A stretch of 21,169 nt of DNA from CAZAKO01 sp964546145 (GCA_964546145.1 CAZJIU010000036.1:1-21169), one strand, 5' to 3'. Shown: positions 1 through 8,710, numbered from the stretch's first letter. The notes: a model not told the origin generated them from the letters alone. Numbers and translations are program-made.

Positions 1-1
1 A

Positions 2-3000
2 CAACAGGCCGTTGCCGAAGTGCGTTGTGTTATTGGGGAAATAGACCAATCGCAAGACAACGAAAATCTGATTCAAATGCTTTACGAAATGATTATCGAA
101 GAACGTTTGAAAGTGAAAGTATACGTAAAATCAAAACTTCACGCCAAAGCCTATATATTCGACTTTATTCATCCCCAACCTAATTCAAAAGGGATAGCGA
201 TTGTCGGTTCCAGTAATCTTTCCTTAGCAGGCTTAACTAATAATACGGAATTGAATGTCTATGTCCATGATAATGGTGAAAACCATGAAGCATTGACAAA
301 TTGGTTCAACGAATTATGGGATGAATCGGAAGATTTTAATGAGAGTATGCTGGAAGAACTTAAAGAATCCTGGGCTATTAAACAGGCAACTCCTTATGAC
401 ATTTACATGAAGACAATCTATACTCTTTTAAAAGATCGTCTGGAAGGTATTGAGGGAAAAGAATTTTTATGGACTAATGAAATTACCGAGCAACTAGCGG
501 ATTTTCAAAAAGTCGCTGTCAAACAACTCATCGGTATCATCAAACAATATGGTGGTGCCTTCGCAGCTGATGTTGTGGGGGTTGGGAAAAGTTATATCGG
601 TGCAGCTGTCCTGAAGCATTTTAGCATTACAGAAAATGCCAAGCCACTAATCATATGCCCGAAATCATTAGAGGAAATGTGGAAAAATTATAACGCTCAA
701 TATTCGCTGAATGCTGAAATCGTTCCTTTATCTCTCTTAAAAGAAGGCGATCCAGATTCGGATGAATGGAATTTTCTGGTTAAAGATATAAAGTATCGTG
801 ATAGAAATTTCATCTTGGTAGATGAAAGTCATCATTTCAGACATCATTTACCCCAGAGATATAAAGTCCTTTTTGATTTCATCCAAACATCCAAAAAGAA
901 GATATTATTAATGACGGCGACACCACGAAATAGCGCCGCCAATGATGTCTACAACCAAATCAAGTTATTTCACCCGGAAGATATTACTCGGATTCCAATC
1001 CATCCGCCAAATCTTAAGGAGTATTTTAAGATTATTAATAATCCCGAAACCGCCAGAAGTGTTGCCAACCGAATGTTTCAGCAACTTGTTCAATATGTTC
1101 TTGTCCGCAGGACACGAATCCATATTTTGAAATACTATGGCTATGATTCAGTGATCCATAGGAAAATTGATCCCGATAAATTTGATGATTATCTGGTTGG
1201 TGACAAACAAGCCTATATAAAGGTTGCTGGTAAACCAACCTTTTTCCCGAAACGACTAATTGATACTGTTCGTTATTCAATCTCAGAAACTTACCAAGGT
1301 CTTTATGACCAAATTCGGAAGACTCTGGGAAAACACAAATTCGATTATACCAAAGACCCAATTCAGGGTGAATTGACATATGCTCGTTTTGCATTATGGC
1401 ATTACGTTAAAAAAGAAAAACAGAAAGTGAGACCTTACAGTGAATTACATCGGGCAGGTGCAAATTTACGTGGGATTATGCGTGTACTGCTTTTCAAACG
1501 CTTTGAAAGCAGCGTTTATGCCTTTAGAATGACAATTGGCAGATTAATAAAAATCCATAATGCATTTTTAAAGAGTATTGATAAAGGTATTATCCCTGCC
1601 GGTGAAGATGCCCAAAAGATACTCTATGGCTCTGACCAATATAGTGAAGAAGATTTGATTCGCTTACTACGCGAAGTAAGTCTTCAATATGACGCGTATG
1701 ACTTTGACATTGAGCGCTTGAAGAAACATGTCAGGCATGATTTGAAGGTCTTGGAATCTGTTATGGAAATAGTAAATGAGAAAGTAATTCCTCCTGAAAA
1801 GGATACTAAACTCCAAACCTTGATTAAGATTCTAAATAAAACACCTTTAAACAAAGGCAAAGTGCTTATTTTCTCGGAATCAGCTGAAACAGTTGATTAT
1901 ATATTTGAAAATATAAATCCTACTGGTAAACCGGAAATAAAGAAGGCATCTACACAAACTGAAAGTAAGCAGTTAATTGTTAATCGGTTTTCGCCTAAGG
2001 CGAATAATTACACTTTTAGAAAGAACGAGATCGAGATTCAAACACTTGTAGCAACTGATGTCCTTTCAGAAGGATTAAATCTTCAGGATTGTGATAAAAT
2101 AATTAATTATGATCTCCATTGGAATCCGGTCAAATTGATTCAAAGATTCGGCAGGATAGATCGGATTGGATCAGAATATGATAAAATTTTCGGATTTAAC
2201 TTTCTACCAGAAACCGAGTTGGACCGCAATTTGAATTTGCATGATGTTGTTCACCAGAGGATTCAGGAAATTCATGATACAATCGGAGAGGATTCGGCTA
2301 TCTTGGATAATACAGAGCAGATTAATCAAGAAGCAATGTATGCAATATACGAGAGAGAACAAAAACAGTTGGCTTTATTTGAACAATCACTCGAAAAGGA
2401 AAATATCAGCTTTAATGAAGCAGAGGAGGAACTTCGACAGTTGCAACAGGATAATCCGAATGAATATAATCGAATAACCAATCTTAGAGATGGTTTGCGA
2501 TGTGTGGTATCAGCAGATGGAGAAGAACATTATATATTCTGTCAAGCGGATAGATATAATCAATTATATTTAGTAAACGAGAGTGGAGAAATATTAACAA
2601 GAGAAATAACTGAAATTCTGGCAAAACTGAAAAACCAAATCGGTAAGAAGCCAATTCCAATACCATCAAGATATTCAACAGTCGTTCATAAAATTAAAGA
2701 TAAATTCATTAAGGAAGTCGTCGAAAGGTATCTTGAGCAAAAACATGCAATAACCCTATCTGAGTCGCAGCGCTATTTAATAAGGGAATTACAACAGATT
2801 TACAACGGAACTGACAATGAAGACCTGAAATCACAAATTGAACTATTCGAAAATATATTTAAAAAAGTGAGACGAATTGCAGTCATTGAAGAACTTAATA
2901 GAATAAAACGAAATAAAATGACAGGGATAGCGTTGATTAAAAAATTGTCTGAAATTTTTACTCGACATAACCTGTATGAGATTCTACATATCCAAAGTAG

Positions 3001-3052
3001 AATGATCGAAAAACCACCGGTACCAAAAGTTATTTGTAGCGAATTGATATAA
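2..3052 (+). CDS. PLD-nuclease / SNF2-type helicase fusion, 5' partial
   Basis: The frame is open to the window edge (six codons precede the first GTG at 20), so the true start lies upstream. Residues are counted from that GTG. The N-terminal part carries one phospholipase D signature: H41-A-K43-x4-D48, then GSSNLS at 63-68 and a conserved Glu near 77. A superfamily 2 helicase core follows: F162-Q163, Walker A GVGKS at 187-191, DESH at 268-271, TATP at 299-302, motif IV around 614-620, motif V VATDVLSEGLNLQ at 677-689, and motif VI QRFGRIDRIG at 708-717. A long alpha-helical insert of about 300 residues separates the two RecA lobes. The C-terminal ~280 residues are charged and helical, with no domain I recognise. 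PLD plus SNF2-like proteins of this size are known in restriction and defence islands (for example components of DISARM-like systems). A role in processing foreign or damaged DNA is therefore inferred. The gene reads more A/T-rich than the following operon, which fits an accessory gene. Confidence 0.88.
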   Translation, partial: QQAVAEVRCVIGEIDQSQDNENLIQMLYEMIIEERLKVKVYVKSKLHAKAYIFDFIHPQPNSKGIAIVGSSNLSLAGLTNNTELNVYVHDNGENHEALTNWFNELWDESEDFNESMLEELKESWAIKQATPYDIYMKTIYTLLKDRLEGIEGKEFLWTNEITEQLADFQKVAVKQLIGIIKQYGGAFAADVVGVGKSYIGAAVLKHFSITENAKPLIICPKSLEEMWKNYNAQYSLNAEIVPLSLLKEGDPDSDEWNFLVKDIKYRDRNFILVDESHHFRHHLPQRYKVLFDFIQTSKKKILLMTATPRNSAANDVYNQIKLFHPEDITRIPIHPPNLKEYFKIINNPETARSVANRMFQQLVQYVLVRRTRIHILKYYGYDSVIHRKIDPDKFDDYLVGDKQAYIKVAGKPTFFPKRLIDTVRYSISETYQGLYDQIRKTLGKHKFDYTKDPIQGELTYARFALWHYVKKEKQKVRPYSELHRAGANLRGIMRVLLFKRFESSVYAFRMTIGRLIKIHNAFLKSIDKGIIPAGEDAQKILYGSDQYSEEDLIRLLREVSLQYDAYDFDIERLKKHVRHDLKVLESVMEIVNEKVIPPEKDTKLQTLIKILNKTPLNKGKVLIFSESAETVDYIFENINPTGKPEIKKASTQTESKQLIVNRFSPKANNYTFRKNEIEIQTLVATDVLSEGLNLQDCDKIINYDLHWNPVKLIQRFGRIDRIGSEYDKIFGFNFLPETELDRNLNLHDVVHQRIQEIHDTIGEDSAILDNTEQINQEAMYAIYEREQKQLALFEQSLEKENISFNEAEEELRQLQQDNPNEYNRITNLRDGLRCVVSADGEEHYIFCQADRYNQLYLVNESGEILTREITEILAKLKNQIGKKPIPIPSRYSTVVHKIKDKFIKEVVERYLEQKHAITLSESQRYLIRELQQIYNGTDNEDLKSQIELFENIFKKVRRIAVIEELNRIKRNKMTGIALIKKLSEIFTRHNLYEILHIQSRMIEKPPVPKVICSELI

Positions 3053-3089
3053 CTCATAATTTCGTAATATATCAATCGTACTATTATAA

Positions 3090-3123
3090 AAATCCTTTCC
3101 AAGCAGTAAGCTGGAAAGGATTT
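3090..3123. terminator. Bidirectional intrinsic terminator between convergent genes
   Basis: A perfect 12-bp inverted repeat (AAATCCTTTCCA / TGGAAAGGATTT) with a 10-nt loop sits between the helicase stop and the 3' end of the minus-strand operon. On the minus strand the stem runs into a short T tract (ATTTTTATAAT), as expected for an intrinsic terminator of the oxidoreductase operon. The plus-strand T run is weaker. Position and structure support termination in both directions. Confidence 0.8.
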
Positions 3124-3146
3124 GCTATTAATGGAGGTGATTCTGA

Positions 3147-4577
3147 TTAACTCTTCAGATTCTTGACAAACTCAGCCCCTTTTAGAATTGCATTCTGATT
3201 CAATTCCACCAGATTCTTGCGTTTCAGGACATCTCCCAGCGAGTTCAGGACCACCTGCTGGGACATCAGGTCTTTATCCTCTATCAATGCTCCGGCAATG
3301 ACCATGTTGGCAGCTTTGGTGTTGCCCAGCTCATCAGCCATTTTCGTAGCCGGGATGGCAATAATTTCCACATCTTCCCGCACCGGCTGGCGATCAATCA
3401 GCGAATTATCGTAAATAATCAAGCCGCCGGAAACGACATCGTTTTCAAATTTATCCAGTGAGGGACGATTCATTGCAATCAGGATCGTGGGATTAGCAAC
3501 CAGCGGCGAACCGATCTTCTTGCGGGAGATCTTGACACTGCAATTAGCCGTGCCGCCCCGCATCTCCGGACCGTATGAAGGCAGCCAGGTGACCTGATAA
3601 TTGTGCCGCATGCTCATCTCCGACAGGACGGCTCCCAGACTCAGAACCCCCTGACCCCCGAATCCGGCAATCTTGACCTCCTCATAAACAGGTTTGGTAA
3701 AATAGGGTGTGGCTTCCCGAAGCTCCACTGGAGTTGCTTCCAGATCAAGAATATTATGTAATTCAGCATTCGTGACAGCCTTTCTGGATAAATCGCGCTT
3801 TTCAAATTCGGCCGAAATGTCCTTTTTCATCCCAACCGTAAAATATTTTTCCAGAACCTCTTTGACCCAGAGTTCAGAGCGGCTTGGCGACATTTTTAAT
3901 TGTGAAGGACAGGCTGACAAAACCTCAACAAAGCAAAAAGCATTTTTCTCGATTTGCAACTTCAGAGCTTTCCGGACAACCTGACGGGCATGCAGGGTGG
4001 ATTTGGTATCGGCAAGCATCACCCGTTCCACAAAAACAGGCGCCTCGAGGGTAGCGATTATTTCACTCATCCGAATTGGGAAGCCTTCATTCTCGATAGT
4101 GCGACCACGCGGCGTCGTCATTGTCTTCTGACCAACCAGGGTAGTCGGTGCCATCTGACCACCGGTCATGCCATAAATCGCATTGTTTACAAAAAACACC
4201 GTAAATCCTTCACCCCGATTAGCGGCATGGATAATTTCAGCCGTCCCGATTGCCGCCAGATCGCCATCTCCCTGATAGCTGATGACGATACTCTCCGGAT
4301 GCGCTCGCTTGATTCCCGTCGCAACCGCCGGCGCCCGACCATGGGCCACCTGGACATTCCCGGTATGAAAATAGTAATAGGCAAAAACACTGCAGCCAAC
4401 CGGACTAATAAAAATTGTCCGCTCGCGAACACCGAAATCTTCAATCGCTTCGGCAACGAGCTTATGCAGCACCCCATGACCACAGCCGGGACAATAGGTA
4501 GTTGTCAGTTTATCGGTACCCGGCCGGCGTTCGTAGACATCGTAAAAGGTTGTTGATTTTTTTAATACAGTATTCAT
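3147..4577 (-). CDS. 2-oxoacid:ferredoxin oxidoreductase, fused beta-gamma subunit (VOR-like)
   Basis: This subunit binds thiamine diphosphate and takes part in oxidative decarboxylation of a 2-oxoacid to acyl-CoA with ferredoxin as electron acceptor. The beta part (about 1-290) has CPGCGHG at 29-35, Cys62 in GCS and Cys223 in ACPSQ, which are candidate [4Fe-4S] ligands. It also has GDGD at 103-106 and NNAIYGMTGG at 131-140, the ThDP/Mg site. The gamma part (about 299-474) has GFGGQG at 305-310 and WLPSYGPEMRGG from 331, typical of the 2-oxoacid:acceptor gamma domain. At 476 aa it matches a beta (~270) plus gamma (~180) fusion. Its ATG overlaps the alpha-subunit stop by 4 nt (ATGA), indicating translational coupling. 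The neighbouring branched-chain aminotransferase favours 2-oxoisovalerate and related branched 2-oxoacids. 2-Oxoglutarate or another 2-oxoacid cannot be excluded from sequence alone. Confidence 0.9.
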   Translation of the reverse strand: MNTVLKKSTTFYDVYERRPGTDKLTTTYCPGCGHGVLHKLVAEAIEDFGVRERTIFISPVGCSVFAYYYFHTGNVQVAHGRAPAVATGIKRAHPESIVISYQGDGDLAAIGTAEIIHAANRGEGFTVFFVNNAIYGMTGGQMAPTTLVGQKTMTTPRGRTIENEGFPIRMSEIIATLEAPVFVERVMLADTKSTLHARQVVRKALKLQIEKNAFCFVEVLSACPSQLKMSPSRSELWVKEVLEKYFTVGMKKDISAEFEKRDLSRKAVTNAELHNILDLEATPVELREATPYFTKPVYEEVKIAGFGGQGVLSLGAVLSEMSMRHNYQVTWLPSYGPEMRGGTANCSVKISRKKIGSPLVANPTILIAMNRPSLDKFENDVVSGGLIIYDNSLIDRQPVREDVEIIAIPATKMADELGNTKAANMVIAGALIEDKDLMSQQVVLNSLGDVLKRKNLVELNQNAILKGAEFVKNLKS

Positions 4578-5626
4578 TCCGCTCTCATTAGTTTCATCAC
4601 CTGATCATGAATCTCTTTTGTTGATGGGACATTGCCACCCAAGCGATAATATAAATGAACCGGAACTTGTCCCTCAACCGTCAGACGTACATCATCAGCC
4701 AGTTGGCCATTACTCATCTCTACAGTTAAATAAAACCTGACAGTTTGGCTGAATTTTCTCATGCTCTTTTTCGGAAAGGGAAACAAGGTAATTGGTCTCA
4801 CCATTCCCGCCTTGACGCCCTCTTCCCGCAACTCGTCAATAACTGAATGAATAATCCGGGAAACAATGCCGTATCCAATCAGGACAATCTCGGCGTCGTC
4901 CGCCCGATACTCCTCAGCACGTTGCTCCTGCTCCTCAATAATTGCATATTTCCGCTGAAGTTTTTGATTATGGCGCTCTAAGTCATCAGGGTCCAATTCA
5001 ATTGAAGTTATCAGATTATCCACTGTTTCAGCAGTGCCCTTCACCGTCCAGGTTTTCTCGGGTATTTTGTTAATTGGTTCGGGAAACTCTACCGGTTCCA
5101 TCATCTGCCCGATGAAGCCATCGGTTAGAATATAAACCGGATTACGATATTTATCCGCCAGGTCAAATGCCAAAATCCCAAAATCGCACATCTCCTGAAC
5201 CGAATTCGGCGCCAAGACAATGCACTTATAATTGCCGTGCCCGCCGCCTTTGACCACCTGGTTATAATCCCCTTGTTCCGGGGCGATATTGCCCAGACCC
5301 GGACCACCGCGGACAATATCCACAATCACGCAGGGCAATTCAGATCCGGCGCAGTAGGAGACCCCTTCCTGCTTCAGACTGATTCCCGGCCCGGATGAGG
5401 CGGTCATTACGCGTTCACCCGCGGCAGCTGCTCCATAGACCATATTGATCGCCGCGATCTCACTCTCCGCCTGGACGAAAGTCCCACCAACCAGTGGCAG
5501 ATACATTGCCGCAGTATGGGCAATTTCACTTGCCGGCGTGATTGGATACCCATAATAAGCCCGACAACCAGCCAGGATTGCACCTTTTACAACCGCTTCG
5601 TTTCCCTTTAAAAATTGCTTTGCCAT
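4574..5626 (-). CDS. vorB: 2-oxoacid:ferredoxin oxidoreductase alpha subunit (VorB-type naming)
   Basis: This is the pyrimidine-domain partner of the ThDP enzyme. The 350-aa protein has the alpha-subunit hallmarks YGYPITPASE at 25-34, the QAESEIAAINMVYGA segment at 52-66 holding the Glu that contacts ThDP, and SSGPGISLK at 77-85. A transketolase C-terminal-like half begins around residue 210 and ends in a charged C-terminus. Length and motifs fit the family usually annotated 3-methyl-2-oxobutanoate dehydrogenase subunit VorB, though subunit letters differ between databases. The SD is GAGG just upstream of ATG. The gene starts 12 nt after the ferredoxin stop and overlaps the beta-gamma gene by 4 nt, so the three subunits are made together. 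The substrate call rests on operon context. Confidence 0.9.
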   Translation of the reverse strand: MAKQFLKGNEAVVKGAILAGCRAYYGYPITPASEIAHTAAMYLPLVGGTFVQAESEIAAINMVYGAAAAGERVMTASSGPGISLKQEGVSYCAGSELPCVIVDIVRGGPGLGNIAPEQGDYNQVVKGGGHGNYKCIVLAPNSVQEMCDFGILAFDLADKYRNPVYILTDGFIGQMMEPVEFPEPINKIPEKTWTVKGTAETVDNLITSIELDPDDLERHNQKLQRKYAIIEEQEQRAEEYRADDAEIVLIGYGIVSRIIHSVIDELREEGVKAGMVRPITLFPFPKKSMRKFSQTVRFYLTVEMSNGQLADDVRLTVEGQVPVHLYYRLGGNVPSTKEIHDQVMKLMRAE

Positions 5627-5638
5627 AAAAACCTCACT

Positions 5639-6001
5639 CTATATTGGGGAGACTTCAATCTCCGGAATAGGCTTCAGACAGTTCGTACAAACCCGCAATT
5701 CCGGTTGGTTATCTAACCGAAAAACTTTATGCACCTCGCCGCAAGCAGGACATTGAGCAGTTTCGGTTATTAAGTCCCAACGCTTGAAAACAGTAATCGC
5801 CCCGGGTTCAGGGCAGGCATAAAAACAGATCCCGCAGCCGGTACACCCGGCACCCACATAGGAAGAAGGGTGGTAGCCGTGAGTATTGAATTTACTGGAT
5901 GAAACCAGGACATTGGCGGGGCAGGCTTCGATACACAACTCGCACCCTTTACATTCTTCAGTATTAATTACGACATGACCACGACTTTTTGATTCGGGCA
6001 T
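5639..6001 (-). CDS. Ferredoxin (delta-type) subunit of the 2-oxoacid oxidoreductase, 2x[4Fe-4S] plus CxxC pair
   Basis: A 120-aa electron-transfer protein. The ATG at 6001 was chosen because GAGGAG lies 6-7 nt upstream. A longer reading from 6067 would run into the aminotransferase gene and lacks an SD. Two classical clusters are seen: C17-x2-C20-x2-C23-x3-C27-P and C53-x2-C56-x2-C59-x3-C63-P-E. These should carry electrons from the ThDP subunit to free ferredoxin. C-terminal to them is an added CPAC (84-87) and CTNC (105-108) pair, which looks like a zinc-ribbon or rubredoxin-like knuckle and is not part of the minimal delta subunit. It lies between the aminotransferase (28-nt gap) and the alpha subunit (12-nt gap). 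Confidence 0.9.
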   Translation of the reverse strand: MPESKSRGHVVINTEECKGCELCIEACPANVLVSSSKFNTHGYHPSSYVGAGCTGCGICFYACPEPGAITVFKRWDLITETAQCPACGEVHKVFRLDNQPELRVCTNCLKPIPEIEVSPI

Positions 6002-6029
6002 GATTTCTCCTCTATCAATAATTCTAACA

Positions 6030-7214
6030 TTACTTATTGAACTGTTTGAACGTCTGAGTAAAACCATCGAAGGAACGATAAATTACATCCTCCGGTACAC
6101 ATAAGGCAATCCGAAAATAACCGGGATATTGAAAACCGCTACCTGGTGTTGTCAGGATTAATTTTTCCTGCAAAGCCTGGACAAAAGATATGTCATCTGG
6201 AATTGGTGTTCGTGGAAAAATATAAAAAGTACCCTCGGGTTTAATCACCTTGTAACCAATTTCCGTAAGTCCGGCATACATAATATCCCGGCGCTGCTGA
6301 TAGATTTCAACCGCCACGTGAGCATCCAGTACATCCTTGATCACCCGTTGCATTAAGGCCGGTGCATTGATATAGCCCAGAATGCGATTACAAAAGGTAG
6401 CCGCATTAATAATATCCCGGGCATCTTCAATTAGCGGACTTATCGCCAGGAATCCGATCCGCTCACCAGCCAGCGATAAATCTTTGGAGAATGAGGTAGC
6501 CAGTACGGTATTGCGGTAAAAACGCAAAGGCGAAATGTATGCTCGGTTATCAAAGATAATCTTTTTATAGGGCTCATCAACCAGCAGGTAAATTGGCCGA
6601 CCGTTGGTCCGGCTGCTCTGTTGCAGCAGTAATCCGATATTTTTTAACATCACTTCCGAATAGACACGGCCCGACGGATTATTCGGTGAATTGAGAATCA
6701 CGATTTTGGTACGATTGCTGATTTTTTGCTCAAGATCCTCCAAATCCGGCAGTAATTCATGATTAGACTTCGATACAATCTTGACTCCCCGATGATTCTC
6801 GATATAAAAGTTATATTCGGCGAAGTAGGGGGCAATGACGATGACCTCATCCCCTGCATCTAAAATTGATTTCAGAAAGACATTAATCGCACCCGCCGCG
6901 CCGCAGGTCATGATGACATGGTCTTCATCAAAAGGTAAACCACTATTGCGCGCCAGCATTTCAGCTACCGCACAGCGGGTTTCGGGAAAACCAGCATTAG
7001 GCATATAGCCGTGAATACTATCACCCGTGATACTGGCTTCGCGGATCAGTGCCTGATCAAATTCCGGAGGAGACGGTAAATCAGGATTACCCAGCGAAAA
7101 ATCGAATACCTGATCAAAACCATACTTCCGCTTTAGATCAATTCCAACCTCAAACATTTTGCGGATCCAGGATGAGCGGCTCATACTCTCGATCAGGCAT
7201 CTGGATATCGGCAT
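6030..7214 (-). CDS. PLP-dependent class I/II aminotransferase
   Basis: A 394-aa fold-type I aminotransferase. Seen in the sequence: NSPNNPSG at 175-182, Asp213 in LVDEPY (contacts the PLP ring nitrogen), the Schiff-base Lys244 in SFSKDLSLAGERIG, and the substrate-carboxylate Arg368 in YFRIALC. The N-terminal SLGNPDLPSPP stretch around 40-50 is typical of the AspAT-I gamma group. The SD GGGAG lies about 9 nt before the ATG. It is the second transaminase in an operon with a branched-chain aminotransferase and a 2-oxoacid:ferredoxin oxidoreductase, so it probably supplies or removes a second set of 2-oxoacids (aspartate/alanine/aromatic type). Exact substrates cannot be read from sequence. Confidence 0.88.
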   Translation of the reverse strand: MPISRCLIESMSRSSWIRKMFEVGIDLKRKYGFDQVFDFSLGNPDLPSPPEFDQALIREASITGDSIHGYMPNAGFPETRCAVAEMLARNSGLPFDEDHVIMTCGAAGAINVFLKSILDAGDEVIVIAPYFAEYNFYIENHRGVKIVSKSNHELLPDLEDLEQKISNRTKIVILNSPNNPSGRVYSEVMLKNIGLLLQQSSRTNGRPIYLLVDEPYKKIIFDNRAYISPLRFYRNTVLATSFSKDLSLAGERIGFLAISPLIEDARDIINAATFCNRILGYINAPALMQRVIKDVLDAHVAVEIYQQRRDIMYAGLTEIGYKVIKPEGTFYIFPRTPIPDDISFVQALQEKLILTTPGSGFQYPGYFRIALCVPEDVIYRSFDGFTQTFKQFNK

Positions 7215-7294
7215 AAATTTTTCTCCCTTTAAGGGGCTATCCTCAAATTATTTTCCAGTCACGATTGTCTTCTCAGTGTCCCCCTAACCGGGAA

Positions 7295-7651
7295 CTATTG
7301 CAACTCATCGTAAGCGAGTTTCTGTGCCTCCAGTTCTTTCAACACCAGTGGCAACATTTTCAGCACAGTTGACAATCCCACAACCGGGATAGTCAGAATT
7401 AGGGTATCAATTATCTCATCTCGACTGGCGCCAGACCGCAGAGCCTTCGGGATGATAATCTTAATCGCTTCCGGCGAGGGACTATTAACCTGAATTGCCA
7501 GCATGATCAATTGGCGGGTCTTCTCATCCAGGTAGGTTCCCAGATTGTTGACCATTTTCTGGTAACTTTTAAAAACCTCCTTCCGGTTTTCCATTAAAAA
7601 CGTCATGCCATCTTTATCCAGGTCTTCCCATTTAAAATTTTCTGTTACCAT
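7295..7651 (-). CDS. Carboxymuconolactone decarboxylase (CMD/AhpD)-like protein lacking the redox cysteines
   Basis: A small all-helical protein of 118 aa. Two features fit the CMD family helix pattern: residues ~45-55 (EKTRQLIMLAIQV) and the ALRSGASRDEIIDTLILT helix around 70-87. Where AhpD-type members have CxxC followed by His, this protein has a Ser/Pro stretch (NSPSPEAIK). It contains no cysteine at all, so a disulfide reductase role like AhpD's is unlikely. It lies 30 nt after the branched-chain aminotransferase stop and about 80 nt before the next aminotransferase, all on one strand, so it is co-transcribed with the branched-chain operon. Its role there is unknown, possibly binding or processing a carboxylic acid metabolite. 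Confidence 0.75.
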   Translation of the reverse strand: MVTENFKWEDLDKDGMTFLMENRKEVFKSYQKMVNNLGTYLDEKTRQLIMLAIQVNSPSPEAIKIIIPKALRSGASRDEIIDTLILTIPVVGLSTVLKMLPLVLKELEAQKLAYDELQ

Positions 7652-7681
7652 GATAACCTTAACCTCTGGATTTTTAAACTT

Positions 7682-8710
7682 CTATTTTACCTCTTCCAGC
7701 CAACCGCGCGGATCTTCCAAATCACCGACCTGTAGAGCTGTAAGATGTTTGTACAGCTTTGTTGTAATCGGGCCAGGGTTTTCGCCGTTTGCATACAAAT
7801 GATACATCTTACCCTGATAGCCTAAACTGCCAATCGGGGTAATGACTGCCGCGGTACCACAGGCACCCGCCTCAACAAACTGATCAATTTCATTTACACT
7901 AATCTGGCGTTCCTGTACCTCATAATCATAATCCTCCCGGGCTACCGTCACTACCGAATTGCGAGTAATACTATTCAAAATAGATTCCGATTTAGGCGTA
8001 GCAATTATATTGTTTTTAAGAACAAAAAATACATTAGCCGCACCGGTCTCTTCAAAATAGCGATGTTCATGACAGTCGAGGTACAAAACCTCATGAAAAC
8101 CTTCATCCTTAGCTAGCTTTAAAGGGAGCAGAGAAGCCGCATAATTCCCGCCAGCTTTTGCCTGCCCCACACCGTGGGTAGATGCTCGATCATAAAAATT
8201 TTCGACCTTTACCTTAATCGGCTTAAAACCCTCTTTAAAATAGGGGCCAACCGGCGTTACAAACACAATAAAGAGATACTCCTTCGCCGCCTTTACGCCC
8301 AGATTCTCGCCAATTCCAAGCTGGAAAGGTCGGATATACAGCGAAGCGCCAGTACCATAGGGCGGCACATAGTCTCGATTCGCCAGCACAGTTTCTCTAA
8401 CGCCCCGCATAAAAAGTTCTTCCGGCACTTCCGGTATGAGCAGGCGGCGGGCCGAATCAGCAAAACGCCGGGCATTTTCTCCGGGACGGAAAAGCCAGAT
8501 CCGTCCGTCTTTGGAACGTTGAGCCTTCATTCCCTCAAAAATCTCCTGACCGTAATGTAAACAGGTAGCTCCCTCATCAATCAATAATTTATTATCAAGA
8601 ACTAACTTACCTGAATCCCATTCACCATCTTTCCAATAGGCATGAAATCGGTAAGGCATATTGCGATAACTGAAATCCAGTTTACTCCATTCAATTGAAT
8701 TTGGGTTCAT
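7682..8710 (-). CDS. ilvE: Branched-chain amino acid aminotransferase
   Basis: It transfers the amino group between Leu/Ile/Val and 2-oxoglutarate using PLP (fold type IV). The 342-aa length fits the longer type II BCAT group. Seen: HYGQEIFEGMKA at 52-63, the PLP Lys185 in QAKAGGNYAASL, and EETGAANVF at 220-228 (phosphate/ring contacts). The C-terminal half has VEAGACGTAAVITPIG, the usual BCAT turn. It is the first gene of the operon, with GGAGG about 12 nt upstream of the ATG and a near-consensus promoter some 60 nt upstream. Its 2-oxoacid products are the natural substrates of the oxidoreductase encoded at the end of the operon. Confidence 0.93.
   Translation of the reverse strand: MNPNSIEWSKLDFSYRNMPYRFHAYWKDGEWDSGKLVLDNKLLIDEGATCLHYGQEIFEGMKAQRSKDGRIWLFRPGENARRFADSARRLLIPEVPEELFMRGVRETVLANRDYVPPYGTGASLYIRPFQLGIGENLGVKAAKEYLFIVFVTPVGPYFKEGFKPIKVKVENFYDRASTHGVGQAKAGGNYAASLLPLKLAKDEGFHEVLYLDCHEHRYFEETGAANVFFVLKNNIIATPKSESILNSITRNSVVTVAREDYDYEVQERQISVNEIDQFVEAGACGTAAVITPIGSLGYQGKMYHLYANGENPGPITTKLYKHLTALQVGDLEDPRGWLEEVK

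Noticed and set aside
2..3052. Assignment of the helicase to DISARM (DrmD) or another named system
   Set aside because: Only one gene is visible. No DUF1998, separate drmC or methyltransferase gene is in the window, so a system name is not supportable.
3954..4556. 200-aa open frame opposite the beta-gamma subunit
   Set aside because: It is the antisense shadow of a clearly conserved ThDP enzyme. The composition is incoherent and there is no start signal.
6002..6067. N-terminal extension of the ferredoxin subunit (start at 6067)
   Set aside because: It would overlap the 3' end of the aminotransferase by 38 nt and has no SD, whereas the ATG at 6001 has GAGGAG at good spacing and gives a normal ferredoxin N-terminus.
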